Program-made: the position numbers and the translations under genes | The notes under the pieces: model-generated | Seen by the model: only the letters and a program-made list of their open reading frames with translations | Told to the model about the DNA's origin: nothing | The model's database searches: none | Shown: positions 33,234-40,275 of the stretch, piece by piece | Numbering within the stretch: position 1 is the stretch's first letter | How the letters are laid out: every line of letters starts with the position of its first letter | From: Acidimicrobiales bacterium | Lineage (GTDB): Bacteria; Actinomycetota; Acidimicrobiia; Acidimicrobiales; CADCSY01 | DNA: 41,172 nucleotides | Assembly (NCBI GenBank): GCA_035512495.1 | Contig: DATKDW010000072.1 | Location: forward strand, 1 to 41,172 | Reading direction: 5' to 3'

Positions 33234-33461
33234 GCGGCGGTGATCCGCGGCGACTTGGCCACGTGTCGGCCGCCCTCGGGTCGGCTTGCCGCTCAGGCAG
33301 GCGAGGAGCTCTTCTGGCGTGTCGAGGACATCCAGCCACTGGTCCGTGACCCGCTCGATCTGGGCTGCCCACGACTGCTCGTGGACATGACTGATGGCTA
33401 CGTCCCGACGTTGCCGGTACTGGCTCGCCGGGTCCTGGAACTCACCGATGGGGTGGCGCAC
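33225..33461 (-). CDS. Doubtful hypothetical frame in the protease/kinase gap
   Basis: From GTG 33461 the minus strand is open with fairly G/C-rich third positions (MRHPIGEFQDPASQYRQRRD, then IERVTDQWLDVLDTPEELLA) and stays open through repeat copy A and beyond. I do not recognise the product, the frame overlaps the repeat, and no ribosome site stands out. It may be a degraded gene of this unit. The interval given is the part outside the repeat's 5' box; no in-frame stop lies at its lower limit. Confidence 0.25.
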
Positions 33462-33513
33462 GCCTGAAAGCCGACAGGCGAGTGCGTCTCACAAGCCGCA
33501 TGATGTTCCGGTG

Positions 33514-34269
33514 ATGACAGGCGAGGTCGAAGCAGCTCTTCGCGGTCTCGGGGTGCGCGCGACGGCGGTGGCCGTGCTGAAGGACGAGCCGTTCGCCAAC
33601 TCGAGCTGGCTCGTCGAGTCAGCTGAGCGGGGACGGATCGTGCTGCGCCGCTACCACGACCGGGCAACCACAGCGGACATCACCTACGAGCACGCCGTTC
33701 TGCGGCACGTCGCCTCGAAGGGCTGGGTCGTGCCAGCACCGATCGGCGACCCCCTCGAACTGCAGGGGCGGATCTACAGCTTGAACCGCTTCGTGCCCGG
33801 CGGACCAGCCCACGCAACCGACCGCGAGGCCCAGGATCGCCGGGGCCGGGACCTCGCCCGGCTCCACATCGACCTGCGCGGACTAGCCGAACGCCTCGGA
33901 CAGCGACCCGGATGGCGAGCACAACACCACAACACAACCGTGCACATCGACATCGACTGGAACCGCTGCCTGGCAGCCTTCACCGATATCGATGACCGGT
34001 TGGCGGAATGGGCGGCGCTCGCCGCAGCAGACGCGCAGGCCACCCTCGCGGACCTCAACGCCCATGAGCTTCCCGAGCTGGTCGTGCAAGAGCTCCACAC
34101 CCTCAGATGGCCCCTCGATGAGCTCGAGGAAGCATGCATGCAACCCATCTACAGCGCGTTCCGTGTCGACATGGTCGCCTGGCTACTCGACCACGGCCAC
34201 CGCACCGGCGACTACGACCTCGAAGCAATCGGACGTCACCTCGCCCGAACCGCAACCCCCGCCCCCTAG
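33514..34269 (+). CDS. APH/homoserine-kinase-like phosphotransferase lacking its catalytic core
   Basis: A 251-residue relative of aminoglycoside phosphotransferases. The N-lobe (SSWLVESAERGRIVLRRYHD, with the ATP-site strand) and helical C-terminal segments (LARLHIDLRGLAERLG; ACMQPIYSAFRVDMVAWLLD; GHRTGDYDLEAIGRHLART) match the family. The catalytic HGD(F) loop and the metal-binding (I)DF(D) motif, expected right after HELPELVV, are absent: that strand runs directly into QELHTLRWPLDELEEA. An in-frame internal deletion of about 50 residues explains this. The protein should be unable to transfer phosphate, although it could still bind a nucleotide or ligand. It is either a pseudokinase or a dead gene. 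Its stop lies five bases before repeat copy B. Confidence 0.75.
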   Translation: MTGEVEAALRGLGVRATAVAVLKDEPFANSSWLVESAERGRIVLRRYHDRATTADITYEHAVLRHVASKGWVVPAPIGDPLELQGRIYSLNRFVPGGPAHATDREAQDRRGRDLARLHIDLRGLAERLGQRPGWRAQHHNTTVHIDIDWNRCLAAFTDIDDRLAEWAALAAADAQATLADLNAHELPELVVQELHTLRWPLDELEEACMQPIYSAFRVDMVAWLLDHGHRTGDYDLEAIGRHLARTATPAP

Positions 34270-34274
34270 CCCCA

Positions 34275-34341
34275 CCGCACCTAACACCCACCCCAATCTG
34301 CATCACTTCCCATCGCGCTGGCCGTCCCGATCGGCGCGTAC
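34275..34341 (+). repeat. Cassette-boundary repeat, copy B
   Basis: 5' box CCGCACCTAACACCC (34275-34289) and 3' box GATCGGCGCGTAC (34329-34341), spacing 50. It begins five bases after the APH-like stop and ends 15 bases before the soxR stop codon. The 5' box contains CCTAAC, which fits the RYYYAAC half of an integron site. Confidence 0.72.
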
Positions 34342-34356
34342 TCGCGCGGTCTTACG

Positions 34357-34866
34357 TCAACCGCGAGAGGACGACTTGCGGGCGTCGCGGCGCCTCTTTC
34401 CGGCACTTCCCGGCTTCGGCTGGGCTGCTGGGAGGTCGCCGAGGAGGTAGCGCGGCCCTTCGCCCTGGGCGGCTGCTTCGTCGTCTGGGTTCTGCAGTGC
34501 GCAGGTCGTGAGGCTGAGGCATCCGCAGCCGATGCAGGAGTTGAGCCGGTCCCTGAGCTCCTCGAGTGAGCGGATTCGGGCTTCGAGCATTGGTCGCCAT
34601 CCCTTGGCGAGGCGCTCCCAGTCCTTCTGGGTGGGGGTGCGGCCGCCGGGGAGGGTGGCGAGGGCGGTGCTGATCTCGCTGAGTCCGAGTCCGACCCGTT
34701 GGGCGGCGAGGATGAACGCGACTCGGCGGAGCTCGTCGCGCCGGTATCGGCGCTGGTTGCCCTCGCTGCGCGTGGAGGAGAGGAGCCCCTTCGACTCGTA
34801 GAAGCGGAGGGCGCTGGTGGGGACACCGCTGCGTTCGGAGAGCTCGCCGATGGTGAGCGTCGACAT
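34357..34866 (-). CDS. soxR: Redox-sensing regulator SoxR ([2Fe-2S] MerR family)
   Basis: SoxR is a MerR-type activator switched on by oxidation or nitrosylation of its [2Fe-2S] cluster by redox-cycling compounds. The 169-residue protein has the MerR winged helix (LTIGELSERSGVPTSALRFY, then ESKGLLSS), a dimerisation helix, and the cluster motif CIGCGCLSLTTC with Cys111, Cys114, Cys116 and Cys122 in the required spacing. A basic C-terminal tail (GKRRRDARKSSSRG) extends beyond the cluster. It is divergent from the Rieske-domain gene with a SoxR operator between them. In non-enteric bacteria SoxR usually controls a few enzymes directly, not SoxS, which fits this arrangement. Confidence 0.93.
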   Translation of the reverse strand: MSTLTIGELSERSGVPTSALRFYESKGLLSSTRSEGNQRRYRRDELRRVAFILAAQRVGLGLSEISTALATLPGGRTPTQKDWERLAKGWRPMLEARIRSLEELRDRLNSCIGCGCLSLTTCALQNPDDEAAAQGEGPRYLLGDLPAAQPKPGSAGKRRRDARKSSSRG

Positions 34867-34881
34867 CGTTCCTCGATCCTC

Positions 34882-34912
34882 TTGACCTCAAGTGCACTTG
34901 AACTTTTACCCT
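34882..34912 (+). promoter_or_regulatory. SoxR box within a 19-bp-spaced promoter
   Basis: -35 TTGACC (34882-34887) and -10 TACCCT (34907-34912) are 19 bases apart, the overlong spacing that MerR-family activators correct. Between them is the palindrome CCTCAAGTGCACTTGAAC (34886-34903), matching the classic SoxR box CCTCAAGTTAACTTGAGG at most positions. Transcription would start at or beside the ATG at 34919. Confidence 0.85.
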
Positions 34913-34918
34913 ACGGCC

Positions 34919-36667
34919 ATGACGATCACCAAGGAGAGCTCCGGCGGCGTCGATGCGGGTTCGGTCGACGACCTCCGACGGGACGGGAAGCTGGTCACCA
35001 AGGTCGGAGAGCATCCCGTTGTCGTGTTCTGGCATGACGACCGGCCCTACGCCATCGAGGACCGATGCCCGCACCTAGGTTTCCCCTTGCACCGGGGGAC
35101 CGTCGAGGCGGGACTGGTCACCTGCCACTGGCACCACGCCCGCTTCGATCTCCAGTCGGGCTGCACCCTCGATCTGTTCGCGGACGACGCCCGCGCCTTC
35201 GACAGCGCCATCGAGGATGGGCGGGTGCGGGTGTGGGCGCGGGCGGTGCCCGACCCGCGTGAGGGGCTCGAGAACCGTCTCTCCGACGGCCTCGAGGACG
35301 GCCTCGACCTCGTCATCGCGAAGGCGGTGCTCGGCCTCCTCGAGGCAGGGGCGGCGCCGGAGCAGATCGTTCGCACGGGCCTTGAGTTCGGGGCGAAGAA
35401 CCGCCATGACGGGTGGGGCGCGGGCATGACGGTGCTCGTGGCCATGGCCAACCTCCTCCCGCACCTCCATCCGGACGACCGGGCCGCCGCCCTCGTCCAC
35501 GGCCTCACGTTCGTCTCGTCGGACACCCGCGGCCGGGCGCCACGGTTCCCCCTGGCTCCGCTCGGCTCGGGCGAGGTGGATCTGGTCCGTCTGGCCCGCT
35601 GGTACCGGCGGTTCATCGACACCCGCTCCCCCGATGCGGCCGAACGGACGCTGGCCACCGTCTTAGCGACGCATTCACCGACCGACGCTGAGGCGGTGAT
35701 GGTGGCCGCGGTGACCGACCACGTCTTCATCGACGAGGGTCACACCCTCGACTTCACCAACAAGGCAATGGAGGCGCTCACCCACGTTGGCGAGGAAGCG
35801 GCCCCACTCCTGCTGCCCACGCTCGTCCTCCAGACGGCGCGGGCGTCGAGGGAGGAGGAGACGTCGCCGTGGCGCCACCCCGACGACCTGGCGGCGATGC
35901 TCCGCCGAACGAACGAGCGGCTCCCCGGCCTCGTCGCCGAGGGGGAGGCCAACGGCGTCGACCCGCACTACGACGCCGAGGCGCTGGCGTGGCGGGTGCT
36001 CGATGACGATCCGACGCAGGTGGTGGCAGCGCTCGAGGACGCAGTCGCAGCCGGAGCCACCGGCGAAGCCCTCGCACGGGCCGTCGCCTACGCAGCGGCG
36101 CTGCGGATCACCCGGTTCCACACGCAGAACGACTTCGGTGACTGGAACACCGTCCATCACGCCTTCACCGCCGCCAACGCCCTGCACCAGGCCCTACGCC
36201 GGGGAAGCTCCGTCGAGCTGCTCCGAGGGGTGTTCCAGTGCGGGCTGCGGGTCTACCTCGACCGGTTCCTGAACGTCCCCGCGGCCCGACTACCCGCCAC
36301 AACCACCGGCGACCTCGCCCACCTCGAAGAAGGCTGGCGGACCCAGGGCCACGTCGACGCAGCCGGTGCCACCGTCGCCGGTTACCTGCGAGGCGGCGGG
36401 AACCGAGCCGACGTCGTCGCCGCTCTCGGCCACGCCTTGTTGGAGGAGGACGCCGGGTTCCATTGGTACCAGGTGGTCGAAGCCGGCGTCCGCCAGGCCC
36501 ACGCCTGGCCCGAGCACTCCGAGCCATCCACCCTGATCCTCACCGGCATCGCCCGGTTCCTCGCCGCCCACACGCCGACGCGCCGCCAGCTGTCGACGAC
36601 GATCTCCATCGCCCGCCGTCTACGCCGCGGCGAGCACCTCTACGAGGAGGAGGGCGCCGCCACCTGA
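34919..36667 (+). CDS. Rieske [2Fe-2S] domain fused to a large helical domain
   Basis: The first 105 or so of 582 residues form a Rieske ferredoxin-like domain with Cys50/His52 (RCPHLGFPLHRG) and Cys69/His72 (TCHWHHARFDLQSG). The remaining 470 residues are almost entirely helical, with Ala/Leu-rich repeats resembling an alpha-solenoid; HIS-containing motifs (FTNKAMEALTHVGEEA, FHTQNDFGDWNTVHHAF) are visible but I see no recognised enzyme domain. It is not a normal ring-hydroxylating oxygenase: the mononuclear-iron catalytic domain is not evident. ATG 34919 is preferred because it coincides with the predicted transcription start of the SoxR-controlled promoter (leaderless mRNA); GTG 34892 lies inside the operator. 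It is probably an oxidant- or antibiotic-inducible protein under SoxR. Confidence 0.8.
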   Translation: MTITKESSGGVDAGSVDDLRRDGKLVTKVGEHPVVVFWHDDRPYAIEDRCPHLGFPLHRGTVEAGLVTCHWHHARFDLQSGCTLDLFADDARAFDSAIEDGRVRVWARAVPDPREGLENRLSDGLEDGLDLVIAKAVLGLLEAGAAPEQIVRTGLEFGAKNRHDGWGAGMTVLVAMANLLPHLHPDDRAAALVHGLTFVSSDTRGRAPRFPLAPLGSGEVDLVRLARWYRRFIDTRSPDAAERTLATVLATHSPTDAEAVMVAAVTDHVFIDEGHTLDFTNKAMEALTHVGEEAAPLLLPTLVLQTARASREEETSPWRHPDDLAAMLRRTNERLPGLVAEGEANGVDPHYDAEALAWRVLDDDPTQVVAALEDAVAAGATGEALARAVAYAAALRITRFHTQNDFGDWNTVHHAFTAANALHQALRRGSSVELLRGVFQCGLRVYLDRFLNVPAARLPATTTGDLAHLEEGWRTQGHVDAAGATVAGYLRGGGNRADVVAALGHALLEEDAGFHWYQVVEAGVRQAHAWPEHSEPSTLILTGIARFLAAHTPTRRQLSTTISIARRLRRGEHLYEEEGAAT

Positions 36668-36761
36668 GATTCGCTACCGCCTTGCTGGTGCGAGATGGTG
36701 TCGCCGGCGTCCGTTGACCGTGCGCGCCTGACCTCAAGGAGCCGAGCAACCGGACACAGAA

Positions 36762-36818
36762 CGCGCACACCGAACGCCGATCTCGGTGAGTCGATCGGGC
36801 GAACAGAACGGCGCGTAG
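36762..36818 (+). repeat. Cassette-boundary repeat, copy C
   Basis: 5' box CGCGCACACCGAACGCC (36762-36778) and 3' box GAACGGCGCGTAG (36806-36818), spacing 37. Flanks are shared with copy G: both have ACAGAACGCGC before the 5' box and GGGCGAAC before the 3' box. It lies 94 bases after the Rieske gene and 21 bases before the serine-hydrolase stop. Confidence 0.75.
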
Positions 36819-36839
36819 CCGGCGGGGAGTCGGTGATGA

Positions 36840-38390
36840 TCAGCGGGTTGTTGGCCGCACGACGCCTGCCCACTGGCGCAGCCGCTGAGTCGAACGAGCC
36901 TGGTTTGAGGTTGCTGGCGGGGCGAGAGTCGTGAGGGCGCCCAAGGCCGCGAGGAGGGCTGCCAGCAACGCTACCTGGTTGTCGTAGTTGCCGGAGATGA
37001 GGCGGGCCGGGGGGAGACCTCCGATGCTGGAGGTGAACGCTCCAGTGTTGAGGGCGATGAGCAGCAGGCTTGCTACGGCGGCCGCTGGCAGGGTCCGAAG
37101 GGTGAGCCGGCGGAGTCGCGGTCGTCCCAGCCAGCGTCTCTTGCCGCTGCTGAGTTGGAAGACCTGTCGCCCGAGCACGACCACGGCGAGCAGGATGAGC
37201 ATGATCGTTCCGAGCCCGACGAAGCGGCGAACGGTGCTGAAGGTGGTCGCGATCGACGGTCGCTCCCCGATGACGTCATCGAACCATCTCAGGGCGAGTT
37301 CAAGTTCGAGGCCGATGCCTGTCTCGGCATTTGTGAGCACGACCAGGTAGCTGCGCTGGTCGGGCACGGCGACGTACAGGGCGTTGTAGCCCTCGTGTGA
37401 TCCGTTGTTGGCAAGGAATCGACGTCCGCTGGGAAGCGTGGCGGCGGCGAGGCCGAGCCCATAGCCGCCTGCGTCACCGAGGCCGAAGGCACCACGTGCC
37501 GCGTCGGGAACGGTGTGCATCTCTGCAAGCGAGTCGGCGCTGAGCAGCCCGCCCTCGCTCGACGGCGTCACCAGCGCGCGAACCATCTTGGCGATGTCGG
37601 GCCCGGTTGACAGCAGCCCGCCTGCGGATCGGGGCAGCTGCCGGTACCGGTCAGCGCGCCGGCCGGCGGAACGATGCCCGGGTGCCACCCGGCTCAACAG
37701 CGCCGGCTCCTCTTGAAACCCGGAGTTTGACATGCCCAGGGGATCAAAGACGAGCGCCCGCATGGCGTCCGGGTAGGGCTGCCCGGTCACGTCTTCGATC
37801 ACAAGCTCGAGGATCCCGTAGCCCGGGTTCGAGTACACAAACGCGCCACCGGGTTCGGTCACGATCCGCGCCGCGACGTGGCCGTGGATCCCGTCGAGCA
37901 CCTCGGGCAGGGGTGGTGGCGGGACGTCCGGCGCCGCGGGCCTGTCCAGCTCAGCAGCAGGCACCCCCACAGGCAGTCCTGCGGTATGGCTCAGCAGCCG
38001 CCGAATCGTGACTCCCTCAGGGCCGAGACCGCCGGACGCTGGCTCCCAGCTCACCAGGTGCGAGGTGACCGGGTCGTCCAGACGCAATCGTCCTTGCTCG
38101 CCGAGCATGAGGACCGCCAGCGCCGTGGCCGTCTTCGACAACGAAGCGACCTGGAACACAGCCTCCTCTCCGTTCTCAGGGAGCGGGATCACCGCAGTCC
38201 CTTCAGGCCACCCAGCCACGACAACCGCTTGCGGCACCTCGAACCGGCGCAGAAGAGCCCGACCGTCGTCTCTCACGCTCTCTTCGAACTCCACGGCGCT
38301 CCTACCCCCATCCCCCGACGGCTGAGCACCGCTCGCCAGCACGCCAACCGCGGCGACGACCGTCCCCAACACCGCGTTTCGCCCCAGCAC
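36840..38390 (-). CDS. Exported serine hydrolase (class C beta-lactamase/PBP4-like) with membrane domain
   Basis: A 516-residue serine hydrolase of the beta-lactamase/D-aminopeptidase family. The catalytic motifs are SLSK (Ser83-Lys86), YSN at 186-188 (FVYSNPGYG) and a third motif of the HxG type (NNGSHEGYN, about residue 340). An N-terminal hydrophobic stretch (GTVVAAVGVLASGA) exports the catalytic domain, and three hydrophobic helices follow it (LGTIMLILLAVVVLG; AAAVASLLLIALNTG; VALLAALLAALGALT). Such membrane-attached members act on D-amino-acid peptides, esters or cell-wall fragments and are rarely true beta-lactamases. The start is GTG 38390. It is the only gene between repeats C and D and reads against their direction. 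Confidence 0.85.
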   Translation of the reverse strand: MLGRNAVLGTVVAAVGVLASGAQPSGDGGRSAVEFEESVRDDGRALLRRFEVPQAVVVAGWPEGTAVIPLPENGEEAVFQVASLSKTATALAVLMLGEQGRLRLDDPVTSHLVSWEPASGGLGPEGVTIRRLLSHTAGLPVGVPAAELDRPAAPDVPPPPLPEVLDGIHGHVAARIVTEPGGAFVYSNPGYGILELVIEDVTGQPYPDAMRALVFDPLGMSNSGFQEEPALLSRVAPGHRSAGRRADRYRQLPRSAGGLLSTGPDIAKMVRALVTPSSEGGLLSADSLAEMHTVPDAARGAFGLGDAGGYGLGLAAATLPSGRRFLANNGSHEGYNALYVAVPDQRSYLVVLTNAETGIGLELELALRWFDDVIGERPSIATTFSTVRRFVGLGTIMLILLAVVVLGRQVFQLSSGKRRWLGRPRLRRLTLRTLPAAAVASLLLIALNTGAFTSSIGGLPPARLISGNYDNQVALLAALLAALGALTTLAPPATSNQARSTQRLRQWAGVVRPTTR

Positions 38391-38505
38391 GGCGACATCT
38401 TGCCGCGTGGCTTGAGGATCATGCCCGACCGTGACCTCTGTCTCACCCCGCTCGTAGGCAAACCGTGTCTTCGCGGTGATCAGATTGGGACGGTCACTAC
38501 TGTCC

Positions 38506-38575
38506 TCGGCGCACGTAACGAGCGCGCAGAACTCCCGTGCACTGCATCGTCCACGCGCGAGTTATCGGCGCGTAT
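38506..38575 (+). repeat. Cassette-boundary repeat, copy D
   Basis: 5' box TCGGCGCACGTAACGAG (38506-38522) and 3' box TTATCGGCGCGTAT (38563-38576), spacing 50. Here the two halves are clearly self-complementary: TAACGAGCGCGC pairs imperfectly with GCGCGAGTTA. The 345-base gap 38391-38735 contains no gene besides this element. Confidence 0.75.
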
Positions 38576-38735
38576 CGGGGGCGCTTGACGACGATCGTCG
38601 GGAAAGCCCTGGCTTTCACGAGACCGTTTCGTAGCCGGCCCGTGGGGTGTCCAGCTTCGAAGCGGCTCGATCGTGCATCGGCTAGATTCGCCGCCCGCGT
38701 CGTAGGTCGCGACACTCAGCTGCAAGGAGCACTCG

Positions 38736-39005
38736 ATGCCCAAGATGGTGATCACCCACGGAGTCGCTGATGTCGACAAGTGGCTGGGATTCAAGGCGGA
38801 GCGGGCCGAGGCGATCGCCGGGCTCGGTGGTTCGGACGTCGTCGACCACGTGGCACACGGTGGCAGCAAGCTGGTTGCCGTGTCGGCCAACGTCAGCGAT
38901 GTCGACGGGGTGATGGCGGCGCTCGGGTCGCCACCCCCGGAGCTCGCCGCGGCCATGGAGAAGCACGGGGTGCTGCCTCCCTTGGTTGCCTACGTCGAGG
39001 GGTAG
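38736..39005 (+). CDS. Small ABM-like (ferredoxin-fold) protein
   Basis: An 89-residue protein (MPKMVITHGVADVDKWLGFK ... PPLVAYVEG) with the beta-alpha-beta pattern of small dimeric alpha/beta-barrel proteins related to antibiotic-biosynthesis-monooxygenase-like folds. No catalytic residue pattern can be pointed to. AGGAG lies six bases before ATG 38736. It is the only gene between repeats D and E. The function is unknown; stress- or ligand-related roles are typical for the fold. Confidence 0.72.
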   Translation: MPKMVITHGVADVDKWLGFKAERAEAIAGLGGSDVVDHVAHGGSKLVAVSANVSDVDGVMAALGSPPPELAAAMEKHGVLPPLVAYVEG

Positions 39006-39089
39006 CCGCTCGCGACTGCTGGCTTGCCGGGGCGGAGTTGGCCAGGAACGACGCGTCCACAATGTGCCGGTAGAGGACACCAGCTATCG

Positions 39090-39143
39090 ACCGCACCGAA
39101 CGACGTTGGGTGGCTCTGCGGGAGCGTCCCTATCGGCGCTTAT
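39090..39143 (+). repeat. Cassette-boundary repeat, copy E
   Basis: 5' box ACCGCACCGAACGACG (39090-39105) and 3' box TATCGGCGCTTAT (39131-39143), spacing 36. It lies 84 bases after the preceding small gene. The gap 39006-39324 holds this element and no gene that I can see. Confidence 0.72.
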
Positions 39144-39324
39144 TCGCTGAACGGAGGCCCACAAACCCCGACCGCATCGGCGTACACATGCAACCGAACG
39201 GCGCATCTCCAGTGGCAATCTGGGCGGCTCACTGCTCGATCCCCTGGTCGACCGATCGGCACCTCGGGGCGGCAGCCGCCACGAGAGAGACCCGTTGTAC
39301 GTCTGGGGCTGCCGCGCGCCGTGG

Positions 39325-39594
39325 TCAGGCGTGTGCCACGACCTCGTATACCTCGATTGACGTGATCTCCACGGGAGCATCGTCTGGAATGCTCGCCCGC
39401 GCGTTCGCGGCCGCAGTCTCCGCTGCCTCCTCAGTCTCGAAGAGGACCATGCTGCGGCCGTTCTTCCCGTCTGGAGACCGGGTGAAGGTGCCGCTGACGA
39501 AGCCTGGCGCCGAACGGAGGTTGGCCAGAATTCCCTGCGCCATCTCCGGTTTGGCCTCAGGACCCAACTTGCTGACCCCAACGATCGCGTACAT
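39325..39594 (-). CDS. Antibiotic-biosynthesis-monooxygenase-like small protein
   Basis: An 89-residue protein beginning MYAIVGVSKLGPEAKPEMAQ with GFVSGTFTRSPDGKNGRSMV, LFETEEAAETAAANARASIP and a closing strand VEITSIEVYEVVAHA: the ABM/Dabb-type ferredoxin fold. It probably works as a dimer. The ATG at 39594 has GAGGAG at seven bases; the upstream ATG at 39609 overlaps that ribosome site. It reads against the repeats and is the only gene between copies E and F. It has the same length and probably the same fold class as the protein in the preceding unit, but low apparent sequence identity. Confidence 0.82.
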   Translation of the reverse strand: MYAIVGVSKLGPEAKPEMAQGILANLRSAPGFVSGTFTRSPDGKNGRSMVLFETEEAAETAAANARASIPDDAPVEITSIEVYEVVAHA

Positions 39595-39695
39595 GTCTGC
39601 GCTCCTCACACTCGGATGTCGCCGAGCCCGGCGACCGAGACCTCAGATACTGCCGGCTCGCGCTTGCGTTGTCCACCGGGAAGCTGCTCCGATCA

Positions 39696-39751
39696 GGCGC
39701 GCATAGCCCGCCGCCACGACCGCTGCCGACGCCCGCGCGATCGGCGCGTAG
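39696..39751 (+). repeat. Cassette-boundary repeat, copy F
   Basis: 5' box GGCGCGCATAGCCC (39696-39709) and 3' box GATCGGCGCGTAG (39739-39751), spacing 38. TAGC replaces TAAC in the 5' box. Confidence 0.68.
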
Positions 39752-39893
39752 CGCGCGCCTGAACGGGCCACAGGTGACAGGGCCGAGAGAGAACCTGCGG
39801 GCGTGGTCGAGGCCTTGTGGCGGCGTGCCGTGTCTCAAGACTTCGACGGCACGTCGCGCCTAGCGTGTGGCCAAATCGACGGAGGGAATTGTC

Positions 39894-40148
39894 ATGGCAG
39901 AGAGCGTGTACACCGTGGTCGAGCTCATCGGGACGAGTACGAAGTCATGGGAGAAGGCGGCCGCAGCGGCGGTGACGAAGGCATCGCAGTCGCTACGTGA
40001 TCTTCGGGTGGCCGAGGTCGTCGAGCTCGACATGCAGCTCGAGAACGGGAAGGTCTCGGCATACCGCGCCAAGGTCAAGGTCTCGTTCAAGTACGAGGCG
40101 AGTTCAAAGTCTCCGGCAAAGAAGAAGGCTGCCTCCCGCCGGAGCTGA
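39894..40148 (+). CDS. Dodecin with a basic C-terminal tail
   Basis: Dodecins are small dodecameric flavin-binding proteins that store or buffer riboflavin, FMN or FAD (and CoA). The 84-residue sequence has the family pattern VYTVVELIGTSTKSWEKAAA, AVTKASQSLRDLRVAEVVEL and the last strands GKVSAYRAKVKVSFKYE. About 14 extra residues, mostly Lys/Arg/Ser/Ala (ASSKSPAKKKAASRRS), follow the usual dodecin end. GGAGGGAA precedes ATG 39894. It is the only gene between repeats F and G. Confidence 0.9.
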   Translation: MAESVYTVVELIGTSTKSWEKAAAAAVTKASQSLRDLRVAEVVELDMQLENGKVSAYRAKVKVSFKYEASSKSPAKKKAASRRS

Positions 40149-40218
40149 GGAGAGGGCGACTCGGAACCGCACCACCGCAAGGGCTCGGGCCCGCGGCGGT
40201 GGCACGCTGCGACAGAAC

Positions 40219-40275
40219 GCGCGCCCGATAACGCGTCGGCTGGGGTCGCGAATGGGCGAACCGAACGGCGCTTAC
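40219..40275 (+). repeat. Cassette-boundary repeat, copy G
   Basis: 5' box GCGCGCCCGATAACGC (40219-40234) and 3' box GAACGGCGCTTAC (40263-40275), spacing 37. It aligns with copy C over almost its full length, including outer flanks. It lies 70 bases after the dodecin stop and is the last copy in the window. Confidence 0.75.

Noticed and set aside
36840-38390. True beta-lactamase (antibiotic resistance cassette)
   Set aside because: SxxK and YSN are general to the serine-hydrolase family, and the C-terminal membrane helices argue for an envelope peptidase or esterase.
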